Assembly (NCBI RefSeq): GCF_026241135.1
Contig: NZ_JAPFGA010000005.1
Location: forward strand, 62,001-126,000
DNA from: Galbibacter kalidii
GTDB lineage: Bacteria; Bacteroidota; Bacteroidia; Flavobacteriales; Flavobacteriaceae
Direction of reading: 5' to 3'
Length of the DNA stretch: 64,000 bases
Part shown: in pieces, positions 62,585 to 64,000 of the stretch
How positions within the stretch are numbered: the first letter of the stretch is position 1
Layout of the letters: every line of letters starts with the position of its first letter
The notes under the pieces: model-generated
The model's database searches: none
The model's input: only the letters and a program-made list of their open reading frames with translations
Told to the model about the DNA's origin: nothing
Program-made: the position numbers and the translations under genes

Positions 62585-63994
62585 GTGAAAATCGAACAAA
62601 TATATACAGGGTGTTTGGCACAAGGCGCTTATTATGTTGAATCTGAAGGTGAAGCGGCCATTATCGATCCGTTAAGGGAAACCGATCCCTATGTAGAACG
62701 TGCCAAAAAAGAAGGTTCGAAGATCAAATATGTTTTTGAAACGCATTTTCACGCCGATTTCGTCTCCGGGCATATTGATCTGGCTAAAAAAACAGGGGCA
62801 ACCATTGTTTATGGTCCCAATGCGAATACCAATTACAGTATCTATCAGGCCAAAGACGGCGAAACTTTTTCCATAGGGAAAATCACTATTCAGGCTTTGC
62901 ACACACCGGGGCATACCTTAGAGTCCACTACCTATCTTCTTATTGATGAAAATGGTAAAAATCATGCGATTTTTACCGGAGACACCTTGTTTTTAGGGGA
63001 TGTGGGGCGTCCCGATCTGGCCATCAAACAAGATATTACTGAAAAAGACCTCGCAGGAATGCTTTATGATTCCCTTAGGAAAAAAATAATGCCTTTGGAA
63101 GACGATATTATGGTCTATCCGGCGCACGGAGCCGGTTCTGCCTGCGGAAAAAATTTGAGCAAAGAAACCATGGATACCTTAGGCAATCAAAAGAAAACCA
63201 ACTACGCACTTCGCTCTGATATGAGTAAAGAGGAGTTTATAAAAGAAGTGCTGGAAGGGATTATGCCTCCGCCTCAATATTTTTCCAAAAATGCGATGAT
63301 GAACAAAGAAGGCTATGAGGCTTTTGATAACGTATTGCAAAAAGGGAATGTGGCTTTAACTCCTGATGAATTTGAAGCTATAGCCAATCACAAAGGAGCT
63401 TTGGTGCTTGATGTGCGTACTCAAGATGAATATGTAAGGGCACACATTCCGAATTCAATTTTTATAGGGTTGGACGGCTCGTTTGCGCCATGGGTAGGAG
63501 CTTTGATAAAAGATATTCATCAACCTATTTTGTTAATCGTTCCTGAAGGGAAATCAACCGAAGCTGTTACACGCTTGTCCAGGGTGGGGTATGACAATAC
63601 TATAGGATATTTAGAAGGGGGTGTTGAAAATTGGAAAAAATCCGGAAAAGAAATAGACACGATTATTTCTATTAATGTAGATGCCTTTGAAAATCAGTAT
63701 GATAAAGATGCTGCTATTTTGGATGTCCGAAAACCGGATGAATTTGCGTCAGAACATTTGGAAACCGCTACCAATTTTCCATTGGATTTTATCAATGAAA
63801 ATATGGATCAAGTGGAAAAAGACAAGAAATATTTTGTGCACTGTGCCGGGGGATACCGTTCGGTAATCGCGGCTTCCATACTAAAAGCCCGTGGTTTTGA
63901 AAACTTAGTGGATATCAAAGGTGGATATGGAGCGTTAAAACAAACCCAAATCCCAAAAACCGATTATATTTGTCCGAGTAGGGCCGAGCGTTAA
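62585..63994 (+). CDS. Persulfide dioxygenase-rhodanese fusion (MBL fold)
   Basis: A 469-residue cytoplasmic protein with a GTG start. The metallo-beta-lactamase domain (about 1-240) has THFHADFVSGH, HTPGHTLES and FTGDTLFLGDVGRPDL, matching ETHE1-like iron persulfide dioxygenases. Two rhodanese domains follow. The first (about 255-355) has no Cys in its active loop (VPEGKSTEA); the second (about 370-465) has Cys in VHCAGGYRSV. It would turn glutathione-type persulfide into sulfite and thiosulfate. It closes the sulfur cluster. Confidence 0.93.
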   Translation: MKIEQIYTGCLAQGAYYVESEGEAAIIDPLRETDPYVERAKKEGSKIKYVFETHFHADFVSGHIDLAKKTGATIVYGPNANTNYSIYQAKDGETFSIGKITIQALHTPGHTLESTTYLLIDENGKNHAIFTGDTLFLGDVGRPDLAIKQDITEKDLAGMLYDSLRKKIMPLEDDIMVYPAHGAGSACGKNLSKETMDTLGNQKKTNYALRSDMSKEEFIKEVLEGIMPPPQYFSKNAMMNKEGYEAFDNVLQKGNVALTPDEFEAIANHKGALVLDVRTQDEYVRAHIPNSIFIGLDGSFAPWVGALIKDIHQPILLIVPEGKSTEAVTRLSRVGYDNTIGYLEGGVENWKKSGKEIDTIISINVDAFENQYDKDAAILDVRKPDEFASEHLETATNFPLDFINENMDQVEKDKKYFVHCAGGYRSVIAASILKARGFENLVDIKGGYGALKQTQIPKTDYICPSRAER

Positions 63995-64000
63995 AAAAAC

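Overview
The window looks like a chromosomal segment of a member of the Flavobacteriaceae (Bacteroidetes). The evidence is the AT-rich DNA, TAnnTTTG-type -7 promoter boxes, near absence of Shine-Dalgarno sequences except at rpsU, and many family-typical genes (DUF2851, DUF1599, BT_3928, DUF4197, DUF5916, membrane-anchored AraC regulators). Gene order is typical too, for example tRNA-Thr/Tyr/Gly/Thr-tuf-tRNA-Trp-secE-nusG-rplKAJL-rpoBC.

Layout. 1-3790: trp operon on the minus strand (trpE, trpG, trpD) behind a promoter, a leader peptide with three adjacent Trp codons and an attenuator. A four-helix-bundle gene follows trpD, and short repeats lie between and inside the trp genes. 3796-5650: an AT-rich cassette of a Cys-rich secreted peptide and two lipoproteins. 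5703-7674: MarR regulator, nitroreductase and YceI with matching operators. 7752-9349: two thioredoxin-fold proteins and a rhodanese. 9633-16688: DUF2851, PspC, AlsT-type symporter, HHH protein, acyl-CoA dehydrogenase, rpsU, xerC, hpf. 16711-30593: tRNA genes with partial duplications, then the translation and RNA polymerase genes. 30805-42927: FdhF/YdeP oxidoreductase, DUF3467, DUF4197, phosphodiesterase, truA, ABC exporter, cdaA, folP, DUF1599, a second four-helix-bundle gene, BT_3928 and tpiA. 43015-50527: GAF protein, HD-PycTM membrane protein, and a phosphoesterase/kinase-like/outer-membrane-barrel fusion. 51050-59496: a locus with DUF5916, two NTF2-like secreted proteins, a TonB-type outer-membrane protein, two membrane AraC paralogues and a fragment of a third. 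59796-63994: tRNA-Arg, then a Crp/Fnr regulator with a sulfur-handling set (two YeeE-type proteins, TauE/SafE, persulfide dioxygenase-rhodanese).

Most interesting system. In 51050-59496 a perfect 16-base palindrome (CAGATTTATAAATCTG) occurs three times, each exactly 46 bases upstream of a candidate -7 box and about 85-90 bases upstream of a start codon: one NTF2/DUF5916 unit, the TonB-type protein, and the second NTF2 gene. The two AraC paralogues share an almost identical stretch over their DNA-binding domain but differ more in their membrane domains. This suggests two membrane sensors driving one shared target site. The locus looks like a self-contained outer-membrane/periplasmic response module whose signal is unknown.

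Other notable items are the complete trp attenuator, repeats inserted in frame into TrpE and TrpG, a four-helix-bundle gene bounded by an 11-base inverted repeat, tRNA 3'-end duplications with a shared linker, and an HD-PycTM protein with no cyclase in the window.
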